This document shows positions 17,409-25,557 of a stretch of DNA of 32,152 nucleotides, piece by piece. Within the stretch, counting starts at the first letter, position 1, and each line of letters begins with the position of its first letter. The notes beneath the pieces were generated by a model, which made no database searches, was not told the origin of the DNA, and worked only from the letters and a program-made list of their open reading frames with translations. A program made the translations under genes and the position numbers. The stretch comes from Rhodospirillales bacterium (GTDB lineage Bacteria; Pseudomonadota; Alphaproteobacteria; Rhodospirillales; Magnetospirillaceae), in contig JAATGN010000244.1 in assembly GCA_015654615.1 (NCBI GenBank), forward strand, positions 1 through 32,152, in the 5' to 3' direction.

Positions 17409-19268
17409 TCAGCCTTTTTCGGCCATGGCCGCCGCGAGCCGGTCGAGCAGCCGATCCATCCGCTTGACCAGGGCGCGGTAGGGTTCGGGGCTGGCCAGGT
17501 CCGGGCCGGCCCTTTTCACGATCAGATAGGGATCGTCCGAGCCGCCGGCCTTCAGCATGTCGAAATAGCGCCGGCGCAAATCGGCGTCGCCCTTTTCGAG
17601 GCCTTCGGCGAAATAGGCCGCCGCGCTGATCGAGGTGGCGTATTGATAGACGTAGAAGTCCGAGTAGAAATGCGGAATATAGGCCCACTCCACGCCATAG
17701 AGCGGGTCGATCTTCATCACGCCCTCGGCCTCTCCCATGTAGCGCCGCAGCAGCCCGAGATAGATCCGGCTGAGATCGGCGCCGGTCAGCGCCTCGCCCC
17801 GTTCGATCGCCGCGTGGGTCTCGGCTTCGAATTCGGCGAACATCGCTTGGCGGAAGAAGGTGCCGCGCAGCAGTTCGAGAGCCTGGCTGAGCGCGTAGAT
17901 CCTTTCGGCCTTGGTCTTGCTGTGGGCGATCACATGGTCGGCCAGCAGCATTTCATTGGTGGTCGAGGGGATCTCCGCCACGAAGATGGAATAGTCGGCG
18001 GTCTCGTAGGGCTGCGTCCGATTGGCCAGGACCGAATGCATGGCATGTCCGAACTCGTGGGCCAGGGTCGAAACGCTGTCGTATTTGCCCGAATAGCTCA
18101 TCAGCACGTAAGGATGCACCTCATAGGCCGAGCCGTTCATATAGGCGCCCGATCGTTTGCCGCGTTGCGCCACGGCATGCATCCAGGCGCCCTGGAATCC
18201 GTTCGCCAGGTCCCCGGCATAGTCTTCGCCCAGCGGCGCGACGGCCTCCAGGGTCAGCCGCTCGGCCTCGGCCAGGCTGTAGCGCCGGGGCGGCTCGGCG
18301 AAGGGGACATAGACGTCGGAATAGCGATAGTCCTTGAGCCCCAGCAGTTTCTTGCCGAGCGCCAGGTAGCGGTGCAGCGTCGGCAGGCCCCTGTGCGCCT
18401 CGGCGATCAAGGTGCGATAGACCTCCGCCGGAACATTGTCGCGGGCCAGGGCGGCGGCCATGGCGTCGGGATATTTCCGCGCCCTGGCGGCGAACACCGT
18501 CCCGCGGGCATTGGCGGCGAAGGTGGCGCCGAAGGTCCGCTCATAGGTCTTGAACACCGGCCAGAAGGTCGCGAAGACCCTGCGGCGGATTTTCGGATCG
18601 CGGTCGTCGCGGTGCGAAACATAGCCCTCCTGGTCGAGGACGATCTTCTTGCCGCCCACCTCGATGGTGGGCCAGGGGATGTCGGCATTGGCCAGCAGGC
18701 GATAGATCGAGGCGGGCTGTTCGAGCGGCGTCTGGGCGGCGGCCAGCAGCTTTTCCGCCTCCTGCCCCAAGGTGTGATCGGCCTCGCGCAGGATGCTTTG
18801 CAATTCGTAGCGGTCCTTGGCCAGGCCGGGCCGCTCGGCCAGGAAGGCCTCGACCTTCGGGCGGCCCAGCCCGATGACCTCCGGCTTGACGAAGGCGATG
18901 GTCTCTTCGAGCTTGTTCCTGAGATCGTCGGCCTTTTGCTGCCGGATCTGATTGGCCTCTATCCGCGTGTCGACGTCGGCCAGGAGCGAGGCGTAGGTGT
19001 CGAGGCGGCTCAGGCGCTTCTTCAGCGCCCAGATCCGGTCCAGCCCCGCCTCCAGCCCCGCGCCGTCGCCCAAGCCGCCTTTCAGCGCGGCCAGCCCCGG
19101 CAATTCCGCCTCGATCGCCTGCCGCTCGGTGTCCCAGGCCGCGTCCGTCGCATAAAGCGGCCGCAGGTCCCAGACGGCCGGCGGCGGCGGCGTTTCGGCC
19201 GAAACCGCGGTGCCGGCGATGGCGGCGCCGAAAGAGGCCAGGCAAAGCGTGCGCGCGAAACGTCTCAT
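17409..19268 (-). CDS. pepF: Periplasmic oligoendopeptidase F family metallopeptidase (M3B)
   Basis: A 619-residue zinc peptidase. Residues 1-24 form a Sec signal peptide (MRRFARTLCLASF, cleavage near VSA/ET), so it acts in the periplasm, unlike the cytoplasmic PepF of lactic acid bacteria. The M3 zinc motif HEFGHAMH starts at His404; downstream segments EIPSTTNEMLL and YQYATSISAA fit the family. Oligoendopeptidases trim short peptides of roughly 7-20 residues. The start at ATG 19268 is chosen because it gives the signal peptide; an upstream in-frame start at 19289 would bury it. The gene stands alone, with repeats on its downstream side and a small secreted-protein gene 117 bases upstream on the same strand. 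Confidence 0.9.
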   Translation of the reverse strand: MRRFARTLCLASFGAAIAGTAVSAETPPPPAVWDLRPLYATDAAWDTERQAIEAELPGLAALKGGLGDGAGLEAGLDRIWALKKRLSRLDTYASLLADVDTRIEANQIRQQKADDLRNKLEETIAFVKPEVIGLGRPKVEAFLAERPGLAKDRYELQSILREADHTLGQEAEKLLAAAQTPLEQPASIYRLLANADIPWPTIEVGGKKIVLDQEGYVSHRDDRDPKIRRRVFATFWPVFKTYERTFGATFAANARGTVFAARARKYPDAMAAALARDNVPAEVYRTLIAEAHRGLPTLHRYLALGKKLLGLKDYRYSDVYVPFAEPPRRYSLAEAERLTLEAVAPLGEDYAGDLANGFQGAWMHAVAQRGKRSGAYMNGSAYEVHPYVLMSYSGKYDSVSTLAHEFGHAMHSVLANRTQPYETADYSIFVAEIPSTTNEMLLADHVIAHSKTKAERIYALSQALELLRGTFFRQAMFAEFEAETHAAIERGEALTGADLSRIYLGLLRRYMGEAEGVMKIDPLYGVEWAYIPHFYSDFYVYQYATSISAAAYFAEGLEKGDADLRRRYFDMLKAGGSDDPYLIVKRAGPDLASPEPYRALVKRMDRLLDRLAAAMAEKG

Positions 19269-19328
19269 GCGGAATCCCCGGCAAGTCAACCCGATCGCCG
19301 GCTACCATAGGCGCGCCGCGGCATCGAT

Positions 19329-19368
19329 GGAAGATCCGCCTCTTCCGTCGATCCCCGCCGCGACGGGG
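19329..19368 (-). terminator. Two small stems after the small secreted-protein gene
   Basis: GGAAGA/TCTTCC (19329-19346) and CCCCG/CGGGG (19353-19368) lie just downstream of the minus-strand gene ending at 19386. Neither is followed by a U-run. They may help end transcription or be chance. Confidence 0.2.
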
Positions 19369-19385
19369 GGACTTTCCGGAACGGA

Positions 19386-19718
19386 TTACGTCCTTTCGGA
19401 GTCCGGCCTGTCGCGCCATCCCGTTTGCACGGAATCGACCAGGGTGGCCAGGCTGTGCGGCGTGACGCCGTCGCATCGCATCAAGGCCTGGCAGATCGGA
19501 TCGGCCAGGAGTTCCCCCAGCCGGGGTTCGCCGGCGCCGTTGAAAACCTGCAACCCCTTTCCGGATTCAGACCCGGCGAGGCGGCTTCCCGCATCGCTTT
19601 CGCTGTTTTCGGCGATCTTGTCGCTTGGACTGTTCGTTTCTGCGCGCAAGGCTCCCTCCGGTGCAGCCAGGGTGACCGCAGCACCGATCAGCCACGCGTG
19701 CATGAGTTTACGCCACAT
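19386..19718 (-). CDS. Small secreted protein of unknown function
   Basis: A 110-residue protein beginning MWRKLMHAWLIGAAVTLA, a clear Sec signal with likely cleavage after ALRA. ATG 19718 has GGAGGG 5-6 bases upstream. The mature part is about 85 residues, polar and Ser/Glu-rich, then a more conserved-looking C-terminal part holding two Cys (PICQALMRCDGV) that could pair in the periplasm. The frame extends upstream through repeat DNA, but that part is not protein-like. I do not recognise the family. Confidence 0.65.
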   Translation of the reverse strand: MWRKLMHAWLIGAAVTLAAPEGALRAETNSPSDKIAENSESDAGSRLAGSESGKGLQVFNGAGEPRLGELLADPICQALMRCDGVTPHSLATLVDSVQTGWRDRPDSERT

Positions 19719-20053
19719 CGGGACCCTCCATCGGCTTTGCGAAGGGCGCACTATCGGCACGGAAAGCGGCGGAATTGGGGCCGTCGCTTTACAATTGGAA
19801 GACATTTTTAATAAAGTTGTGGATAAATCCGGCGCGTCCCGAATGAAAAGGAAAAATGGCACCGCGGCCCTGCCGGTGTCCGCCGCTGGTGCGGCGGAGT
19901 CTTTTCCACCGGCAGGGACGCCGGCGCCACTCACGCTTTTCTTCCGAGCGAAGCAATCCAGAAGGCCGCGGCAGGACCATATCCTGGGGCTTAACTCGGA
20001 CTGCCGAAGCCGGAGGCGCCGGCATCGCATGGAGACGAGTGCGAGAGGTCCCT
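19719..20053. other. Intergenic region holding a dispersed hairpin repeat
   Basis: 335 bases without a gene. An AT-rich stretch (about 19785-19830) is followed by a full copy of the hairpin repeat, and then by a fragment GAGCGAAGCAATCCAG of the kind also seen at 17218-17367. No promoter could be assigned with confidence. Confidence 0.55.
19858..19928 (-). repeat. Dispersed hairpin repeat, copy A
   Basis: Reverse-complemented, this stretch and its shoulders (19831-19950) align almost base for base with copy B at 25661-25780, including the flanking GAAGAAAAGCG and TTTCATTC tracts. The core is a long stem (GGCGCCGGCGTCCCTGCCGG facing a slightly diverged partner) with an inner TCCGCCGC/GCGGCGGA stem. 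A few stem bases are mismatched here, so it looks older than copy B. Confidence 0.8.
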
Positions 20054-20404
20054 CTAGCTGCGGAATTGCTCCGGATGATCGATCCCCAGGCTTCGGGCCT
20101 CGGCATCGAAGGCTTCGCGGTAAAGCGGCAGGGCCCGCGTCTTGGTCACCGTCTGGCCGGTCCGGCTGTGGACATATTCGGCGCGCTCGACCAGCGGATG
20201 GGCCGCTTTGTCGGGGCAGGCCTCGCTTTCGGCGATCAGCGCCTTGATCTGGGCGGACAGGCCGGCGATATGGCAGGCGTCGAGATCGGCCTCGGTCCGC
20301 AGTTCGGCGATCTCCTGGCGCAGCGTGGCGATTTCCTCCTTGAGGCGGCCAATTTCCATTTCGGCCATCAGGCTCGCCTGGTCGTTCGAATCCGAGATAT
20401 TCAT
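20054..20404 (-). CDS. Coiled-coil protein of unknown function
   Basis: A 116-residue protein. Residues about 10-60 form a heptad-patterned coiled coil (EIGRLKEEIATLRQEIAELR), then a basic, hydrophilic C-terminal part ending LGIDHPEQFRS. There is no signal peptide or membrane segment. ATG 20404 is chosen for the AGGACGG upstream; ATG 20422 in the same frame is an alternative. It lies downstream of and in line with the XRE regulator gene, 178 bases away, with a palindrome just upstream of its start. The role is unknown; dimerisation through the coiled coil is the only inference. Confidence 0.6.
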   Translation of the reverse strand: MNISDSNDQASLMAEMEIGRLKEEIATLRQEIAELRTEADLDACHIAGLSAQIKALIAESEACPDKAAHPLVERAEYVHSRTGQTVTKTRALPLYREAFDAEARSLGIDHPEQFRS

Positions 20405-20439
20405 GTCCGTCCTGTCCTGCATTGCGAAACGCCGTGGCG

Positions 20440-20458
20440 CCGAACCTTTAAGGTTCGG
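20440..20458. promoter_or_regulatory. 19-bp perfect palindrome upstream of the coiled-coil gene
   Basis: CCGAACCTT-T-AAGGTTCGG is perfectly symmetric around T20449 and lies 36-54 bases before the ATG at 20404. A one-base centre cannot form an RNA loop without losing pairs, so a protein operator is at least as likely as a hairpin. Confidence 0.45.
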
Positions 20459-20582
20459 AGCGCCGCGTCCGGTGGCGATGGTCCAGCCGCCGCTGGCGAT
20501 CATGGGAAAGCGACACTAAAGCCGAGGCCATGCCCCGAATGCAATGAATTTCGCGAAGCACCCGTTTCCCGGCCTCGGGTCC

Positions 20583-21206
20583 TCAGGGAAACCACATCCC
20601 GGCGACGCGGGCCGCCTGGCCGACGGCGGGATCGTTGAGGTCGATGGGCGCCGCCGCCGGGCCGATGATCGCCACCAGGGCGTTGGAATGCCGCTCGATC
20701 GAGGCCAGCACGGGGGCATCGTTGCCGACGGTGATCACCGCCAGGTCGCCGGCCCGCGGCGGCAGCAGGGGATGGACGTAAAGCAGGGCGCCGACCGGCA
20801 CCCGGGGCTCCATGCTGGTGTCGGGCATGTAGAAGGCGTAGGCGCCGGCCACATTGGCGATCTGCGGCGGCGCGTCGCCGCTGACGCTGGACTCCTCGGG
20901 CTGCATCCGAATGGTGCCGTTCTGGCGACGCACCTGGACGACGGTCAGGCTGGCGCCGCCGGGACGGGAGGGGACGCTTTCGCCGATCAGTTCGCGCACC
21001 GCTTCCTTGTCCATCAGGTCTTCCGGCGCCACCTTCAGGGCCCGGGCCAGGACCACCAGATGGTCGGCCCGCACGCGCCGGCTGCCGCTTTCCAGCTTGC
21101 TGATCTCCGATCGGCTGAGGCCGACGATTTCCCCCAATTCGGCCAGCGACATGCGCCGGCGGTTGCGCCATTCCCGAATGCGATTTGCCAAGTCTGCTGA
21201 GCTCAT
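20583..21206 (-). CDS. XRE-family repressor with C-terminal S24/LexA-like domain
   Basis: A 207-residue regulator. Residues 1-60 are a Cro/C1-type helix-turn-helix (SLAELGEIVGLSRSEISKLE). After a linker, residues about 115-205 form an S24-like fold with YMPDTSMEPRVPVG, where the Ser of TSMEP matches the family's catalytic Ser. The usual catalytic Lys is not evident: the matching strand reads VLASIERHS. It may therefore be a dimerising repressor that does not cleave itself. ATG 21206 overlaps a palindrome ATGACGTCAT; TTG 21221 is an alternative start. Transcribed away from the secretion operon, it is the obvious candidate controller of it, as such repressors often control mobile elements. Confidence 0.85.
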   Translation of the reverse strand: MSSADLANRIREWRNRRRMSLAELGEIVGLSRSEISKLESGSRRVRADHLVVLARALKVAPEDLMDKEAVRELIGESVPSRPGGASLTVVQVRRQNGTIRMQPEESSVSGDAPPQIANVAGAYAFYMPDTSMEPRVPVGALLYVHPLLPPRAGDLAVITVGNDAPVLASIERHSNALVAIIGPAAAPIDLNDPAVGQAARVAGMWFP

Positions 21207-21255
21207 GACGTCATCAACCAATCGTTTGAAGAAACCCGAAAATCAAAAGGGTTTC
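21205..21255. promoter_or_regulatory. Dyads over the repressor start: ATGACGTCAT and GAAACCC-N11-GGGTTTC
   Basis: ATGACGTCAT (21205-21214) is a perfect 10-bp palindrome that includes the repressor start codon. GAAACCC (21231-21237) and GGGTTTC (21249-21255) are perfect inverted arms 11 bases apart. Both are placed where a self-regulating repressor would bind. Confidence 0.35.
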
Positions 21256-21589
21256 GGCACCCTATACAACCGAACCACGCCCAGGCCGCTGCGTTCAAAA
21301 TGACGGACGAGAATTCACCTTTTCGTCAACTTCGTCAAGTCGGGCCAGGTCGTGGCTTTGTCCCGTATGTTTCTTTTTTGGATACTTTTTCGTTTTGTAC
21401 GACTATTTCATTTGCATGAATTGTTTCGTTTTTAACATTGCAAGGTAAGGTTTCCGCGATAGACGGGAAGAACAAAGGTGGTCTGGACTGGAATAGGTCA
21501 TGACCTGCCTTGCCCACGCTGGCAAGCATGATGTTGACGTGCTGATCCAAAATGGATACAAATGGACCGTCTCGGTGATGGAGGTGTGG
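21207..21589. other. Divergent regulatory region between repressor and secretion operon
   Basis: 383 bases without a gene, AT-rich between about 21355 and 21465, unlike the GC-rich genes on both sides. It must hold promoters for both directions; no -35/-10 pair is good enough to name. It contains several dyads, listed separately, and a good ribosome site (GGAGGT, 21580-21585) for the first operon gene. Confidence 0.6.
21495..21525. promoter_or_regulatory. Dyads upstream of the virB2-like gene: AGGTCATGACCT and TTGCC-N6-GGCAA
   Basis: AGGTCATGACCT (21495-21506) is a perfect 12-bp palindrome. TTGCC (21510-21514) and GGCAA (21521-21525) are inverted arms directly after it. They lie 65-95 bases before the first gene of the secretion operon and could be operator or activator sites. 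Confidence 0.35.
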
Positions 21590-21925
21590 ATGACTGATCG
21601 TGAAAATACCCTGCTTTTCGGTTTGCTCGCCGTTGCGGGCGTGTTGTGCGGATTGGATCCGGCTTTGGCGGATACGGCAAGTACGACCGGCGGGACGGCG
21701 GTGTTCACCACCGTTCAAGCAAAGGCCAGCGAGATTTTCACGAATATCAGAAATATTCTCATGATCGTCGGTGCAATCGGTGTCCTCGGTTTGGCGACAA
21801 TGGCCTTTTTTGGAAAGTTCAAATGGTCATGGGCTGTCAGTCTTCTTGGCGGTCTCATGCTGATCGCCGTCGTCGGACAAGTCGTTCAATATTTTGTCGG
21901 AGCGAATTCGGTCGTTCCAAGCTGA
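21590..21925 (+). CDS. virB2: VirB2/TrbC-like pilin precursor
   Basis: A 111-residue protein with a signal peptide (MTDRENTLLFGLLAVAGVL, cleavage near ALA/DTA), a short periplasmic stretch and two hydrophobic segments (ILMIVGAIGVLGLATMAFF and AVSLLGGLMLIAVVGQVV) separated by a short basic loop GKFKWSW. This is the VirB2/TrbC layout: the mature subunit waits in the inner membrane and is assembled into the secretion pilus. ATG 21590 has GGAGGT 4-5 bases upstream. Assignment rests on size, topology and the virB3-virB4 genes that follow, since VirB2 sequences diverge strongly. Confidence 0.85.
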   Translation: MTDRENTLLFGLLAVAGVLCGLDPALADTASTTGGTAVFTTVQAKASEIFTNIRNILMIVGAIGVLGLATMAFFGKFKWSWAVSLLGGLMLIAVVGQVVQYFVGANSVVPS

Positions 21926-21962
21926 TGAATACATATTCGTCGTATAACTGGACAGAAAATCG

Positions 21963-22253
21963 ATGAGAACGATGGTGTTGCGCGTCATAGCGGAGCCTCC
22001 GCAAATATTTTGGGCGCCGGTGCTGCCGGCCGCTGCGAATATTTTTTTGAACGTCGCAATAATGCTGTTTTCGATTACGATTTTTAACGTAAATCCTGTT
22101 CCATTTTTCATAACGTCAGTGGTCGGTCATGCCCTGATCGCGGGTTACGCCGTCCGTGATCCGCATCTTTCGACATTGATGACGGCCTGGATGGAAACGC
22201 GGCGGAAAACGACGAATCTGCTGCGTGTCAAAGGCAATAAATATGTCCCTTGA
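21963..22253 (+). CDS. virB3: VirB3/TrbD-like inner-membrane protein
   Basis: A 96-residue protein with two membrane segments (ANIFLNVAIMLFSITIF and VPFFITSVVGHALIAGY) and the family-like DPHLSTLMTAWMETR in the C-terminal cytoplasmic part. VirB3 docks the VirB4 ATPase at the inner membrane. The gene overlaps virB4 by 11 bases, and a VirB3-VirB4 pair is one of the most constant arrangements in these systems. Codon use is AT-richer than in the genes downstream. Confidence 0.85.
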   Translation: MRTMVLRVIAEPPQIFWAPVLPAAANIFLNVAIMLFSITIFNVNPVPFFITSVVGHALIAGYAVRDPHLSTLMTAWMETRRKTTNLLRVKGNKYVP

Positions 22254-24714
22254 CCCCGACACCACCGTGCAATTGACCCAGAGCATGGCGAGTGCCTTGC
22301 TGCGGACGGCTTCGCCCGGGGAGATCGGCGCCAGCATCGCCGGGGCGATGGCCGGCATGGTCGCCTTCGCCGGACTGACGATGCCCGGCGTCGCCAGGGT
22401 CGTGTTGCCGCCGCCGCGGGATACGCGTCTGGCCGATCATCTGCCTTTCGAGCGCCTTTCGTCCGACAACAAGACCATCGTCTGCCGAGACGGCACGCTT
22501 GTGCAGTGCCTCATGGTCGAGGGGCGGGACAGCATGTTTCTCGGCGCGCCGGAACGCGACGCCCTGTTTCGCGTCCGCAAGAACTGGCTCGATACCCTGG
22601 CCGAGCTGGGAATAACCGTTCGGGTCCTGTTGGTGCGCGAAAGAGTCGACGTCACCCGGACGGATGATTTCGATCTGCCGCTGTTGCGGGAATTCGCGCG
22701 GTCCTGGAATCGGTCGTTCCAATCTTCCTTCCTCAATCGGCAGACGATCGTTCTGTCCGTTCCGGGCAAGGCGCGTTCCGCCGCCTCGCGCCTGCAGGAA
22801 GGCGTCGACGTGACGATGCAGATCCTCGATCCCTACCATCCCAGGCCGATGATTCAGCCGCCGGACCTTTCCGCCGGACCGCCCGCGGATTTTCTCTTGG
22901 CTTTCTGGGGCAGGCTGGCCAGCCCGATTTCCAAACCGACGCCGCTTTCCGGAACGCACGACGTCGCCGAGGTCATTGCAACCGACACCGTCGAATTCAC
23001 CGGCGAATCGGGTCTGATCGTCTTTCGTCGCGGCACCGAAACGCTTTACGCGGCGGCAATCGGCATCCGCCGCTTCGGGGACTATGTCGACGAACAGATG
23101 ATCTCCGATTTTTCGAGTCTCGATGGCGAATTCGTCCTGCTCAATCTTGTCGAACCGTGGAGCAAAACGGTCGCCGCCCTGAAAATCGCCCAAGAGAACC
23201 GGATGAGCATGGCGACGCGGTTCAGCACCGCCGCCGGCGAACAATATGACGCCGCCATGCAGATCATCGAGGGTTTGGACGAGAACCGTTCGGCATTGGC
23301 CAATTATGGGCTGACGCTTTTCGTTTTTGGACGGTCTGCCGAAGAAATCGACGCATTGGACAATGACGTCAGAAAGATCTGCTCGTCTTACGGTGCGGCT
23401 TCCGTGCGCGAAGGGGCGGCCGCACAGGCCAGCTGGTTCTCGCAATTTCCCAGCTACGGCATCTGGCCGCGCAGCTACCGCTTTTTTACGTCGAACATCG
23501 CCTGCAACATTACCCTCGATCGCCCCCCGCCCGGGCTGCCGTCCAGCGACTGGGGGGAGGGGCCGCTGGCCATGTTCCGGACGGCGGGCGGCACGAGCTA
23601 TTCCTTTCAGCTGCATGTTTCGTCGGAGAAAGACGCGGTGGCGCACGCCGTTTGCATCGGCCCGACCGGCAGCGGGAAGACGACGGTGATGACCTTTCTG
23701 GCCGGCATGGCGCTGCGCCATCCCCGGTTGCGGGCCTATATATTCGATCGCTACCAGGGGGCCTATGTCTTCACGACGGCGCTCGGGGGCGGCTACCTCA
23801 ATCTGACCACGGGCGAGACGGCCCTCGGGGCCTGCAGCCTCAATCCCTTCCAGTGCCCGGACACGCCCGAGAATCGGGCCTTCCTGCGGCTGTGGCTGCG
23901 GGCGATATCGGGATGCGAGGATGCCGATTCCCTGGAGGAGATCGGCCTTGCGGTGCAGGCCTTGTTCCAAAGCGGGCTCGCACCGGAAAAACGTTCGCTG
24001 GCGACGATCTTCGATCCCTGTTTCAGCATCAATGGCCCGGTCAAACGCCAATTGCAGAAGTGGGTCGATCCGGCGTTTTACGGAAAGATGTTCAATGCCG
24101 AGAGGGACACCCTCGATATTCGGGAGAATCGCCTCGTCGCCTTCGACATGACCGAAGTCTTCAAGGACGAACTGCTGGCGCAGGCGACGATTTCCTATCT
24201 GATGCACCGCATCCAGGCGACGATCTCGGAATTCAACGCGCCGGCCTTCATTTTCATCGATGAAACCGAGCCGATGCTGCGCAATCCGATGTTCAGGACC
24301 TATTACCTGACGATGCTGCAGGAATATCGCAAGCGCGGCGCGGCCGTCATTTCCGCATTCCAGCGACCGGAAGCAATCGCGCAGGCCGGAATGGGCGAGG
24401 CCATTCGCGGGCAATGTCAGACGGTCTTCTTTTTTCCCAATTTGCAGGCGCGGGAAGAGGACTACGCGGACTGGAGCCTCACCGATACGGAATGGAGTTT
24501 CATCAAGGGAACCCTGCCGATTTCGCGGCGCATGAAACGGGCCGTCCTCGTCAAGCGGGCCAGCGGCGAGTCCGTCGTTCTCGACACCGATCTCACGCCA
24601 TTGGGGCCTCATCTTCGGATCTTCTCTTCGGGCCGCGAGAGCGTGTCCTTTGCCGCCGAGCTGCAACGCAAATACGGGCAGGAGTGGGTGAAGCATTATG
24701 TCAAAGGCAAATAA
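22243..24714 (+). CDS. virB4: VirB4/TrbE-family secretion ATPase
   Basis: An 823-residue ATPase that powers pilus assembly and substrate transfer from the cytoplasmic face of the inner membrane. Walker A is GPTGSGKTT with Lys479; Walker B is FIFIDETEPM with Asp673-Glu674. The N-terminal CagE/TrbE/VirB region carries a hydrophobic stretch (SIAGAMAGMVAFAG, about residues 25-45). ATG 22243 is preceded by AAAGG 8 bases away; GTG 22225 in frame is an alternative. Its last codons overlap the next gene's start by 17 bases. Size and motifs are normal, so the ATPase should be functional. Confidence 0.96.
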   Translation: MSLDPDTTVQLTQSMASALLRTASPGEIGASIAGAMAGMVAFAGLTMPGVARVVLPPPRDTRLADHLPFERLSSDNKTIVCRDGTLVQCLMVEGRDSMFLGAPERDALFRVRKNWLDTLAELGITVRVLLVRERVDVTRTDDFDLPLLREFARSWNRSFQSSFLNRQTIVLSVPGKARSAASRLQEGVDVTMQILDPYHPRPMIQPPDLSAGPPADFLLAFWGRLASPISKPTPLSGTHDVAEVIATDTVEFTGESGLIVFRRGTETLYAAAIGIRRFGDYVDEQMISDFSSLDGEFVLLNLVEPWSKTVAALKIAQENRMSMATRFSTAAGEQYDAAMQIIEGLDENRSALANYGLTLFVFGRSAEEIDALDNDVRKICSSYGAASVREGAAAQASWFSQFPSYGIWPRSYRFFTSNIACNITLDRPPPGLPSSDWGEGPLAMFRTAGGTSYSFQLHVSSEKDAVAHAVCIGPTGSGKTTVMTFLAGMALRHPRLRAYIFDRYQGAYVFTTALGGGYLNLTTGETALGACSLNPFQCPDTPENRAFLRLWLRAISGCEDADSLEEIGLAVQALFQSGLAPEKRSLATIFDPCFSINGPVKRQLQKWVDPAFYGKMFNAERDTLDIRENRLVAFDMTEVFKDELLAQATISYLMHRIQATISEFNAPAFIFIDETEPMLRNPMFRTYYLTMLQEYRKRGAAVISAFQRPEAIAQAGMGEAIRGQCQTVFFFPNLQAREEDYADWSLTDTEWSFIKGTLPISRRMKRAVLVKRASGESVVLDTDLTPLGPHLRIFSSGRESVSFAAELQRKYGQEWVKHYVKGK

Positions 24715-25549
24715 GGGGCTTCTGCGGCCTTGCGTGGCGACTTGGCTTTTTGCCGGATTGCTTTCGGCTTCACCGGACATTGCCCGTGCCCAGGGATATC
24801 CCGTCATCGATTCGGCGGCGGTGGCCGAAGCCGTCGACAATCTCAATGCCGCGACCCAGCAGGTGCGCGAGTTGAACGATATGCTGACACAGGTGCAATC
24901 GATCGTGCAGACGGTCGGCAAGGAAGGTCTGCCCACCCTGTTGTTTCAGGAGGCCCTTTCGCAAAGCGGCATCAGCCAATATGGACCGCCGGTGAAGGAT
25001 CTGCTCGATTCGGCGCAGGCGACCTGGGGCACCGTCCAAGCCGGTTACGCCGCGGGTCAGCAAGTGGCGAACAGCTTCAAGGATGTCCTGGCCCAGGCCG
25101 ACAAGCTCAAGGGACAAGTCGGCGCCCTCGGCGCCAAGCCGGATTTCTCAAGCTTCAGCGCCACCCAGAATTGGGTGCAGAAGGAGCTGACGGTTGCGAA
25201 GGACGCCAATCTTACGACCATCAATCTGACGCGCAAGGCGCGCAGCATGCTGGCCGGGGAGGCCGCGGCCAATGCCTATGCGATCGCGCTGACCACGAGG
25301 AGCCAGGTGGCGGCGATGGCCGACCGCGCGCAGAAGCTCGCGCAGCAGGCGAATTCGGCCAACGACCTGCGGGGCGATATGGCGGCCAATACGGCGGTCA
25401 TGCTGGCCATGCACGATGAAATGGCCCAGGTCCAGGCCCTCCTGGCGGCCGTATTGGAGGTGCAGAGCTCGGCGCGGCTTGCGGATATGGACCCTGCGTC
25501 GAGTTCGACCGCGGCCTCCGGCGCCAATTCCGCCGCGGACAGCAATTGA
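24698..25549 (+). CDS. VirB5/TrbJ-like secreted protein, first paralog
   Basis: A 283-residue protein with a signal peptide ending ARAQG (about residue 32) and a long helical, Gln/Ala-rich body, as in VirB5/TrbJ proteins, which are minor pilus or pilus-tip subunits in the periplasm. The C-terminal block ANDLRGDMAANTAVMLA followed by LLAAVLEVQSSARLA recurs in the protein at 27429-28121, showing the two are paralogs. The start lies within the end of virB4. A hairpin repeat follows about 130 bases after its stop. Confidence 0.8.
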   Translation: MSKANKGLLRPCVATWLFAGLLSASPDIARAQGYPVIDSAAVAEAVDNLNAATQQVRELNDMLTQVQSIVQTVGKEGLPTLLFQEALSQSGISQYGPPVKDLLDSAQATWGTVQAGYAAGQQVANSFKDVLAQADKLKGQVGALGAKPDFSSFSATQNWVQKELTVAKDANLTTINLTRKARSMLAGEAAANAYAIALTTRSQVAAMADRAQKLAQQANSANDLRGDMAANTAVMLAMHDEMAQVQALLAAVLEVQSSARLADMDPASSSTAASGANSAADSN

Positions 25550-25557
25550 GGCCGGCC

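Noticed and set aside
22225..24714. Similar GTCAAAGGCAA tracts at the virB3/virB4 and virB4/virB5 junctions
   Set aside because: Both encode a VKGNK/VKGK C-terminal tail and double as part of a ribosome site. Two short matches are not enough to claim a regulatory repeat.
22228..24936. A 902-codon minus-strand open frame opposite virB4
   Set aside because: Low-complexity shadow; the plus strand has Walker A and B motifs and good start signals.
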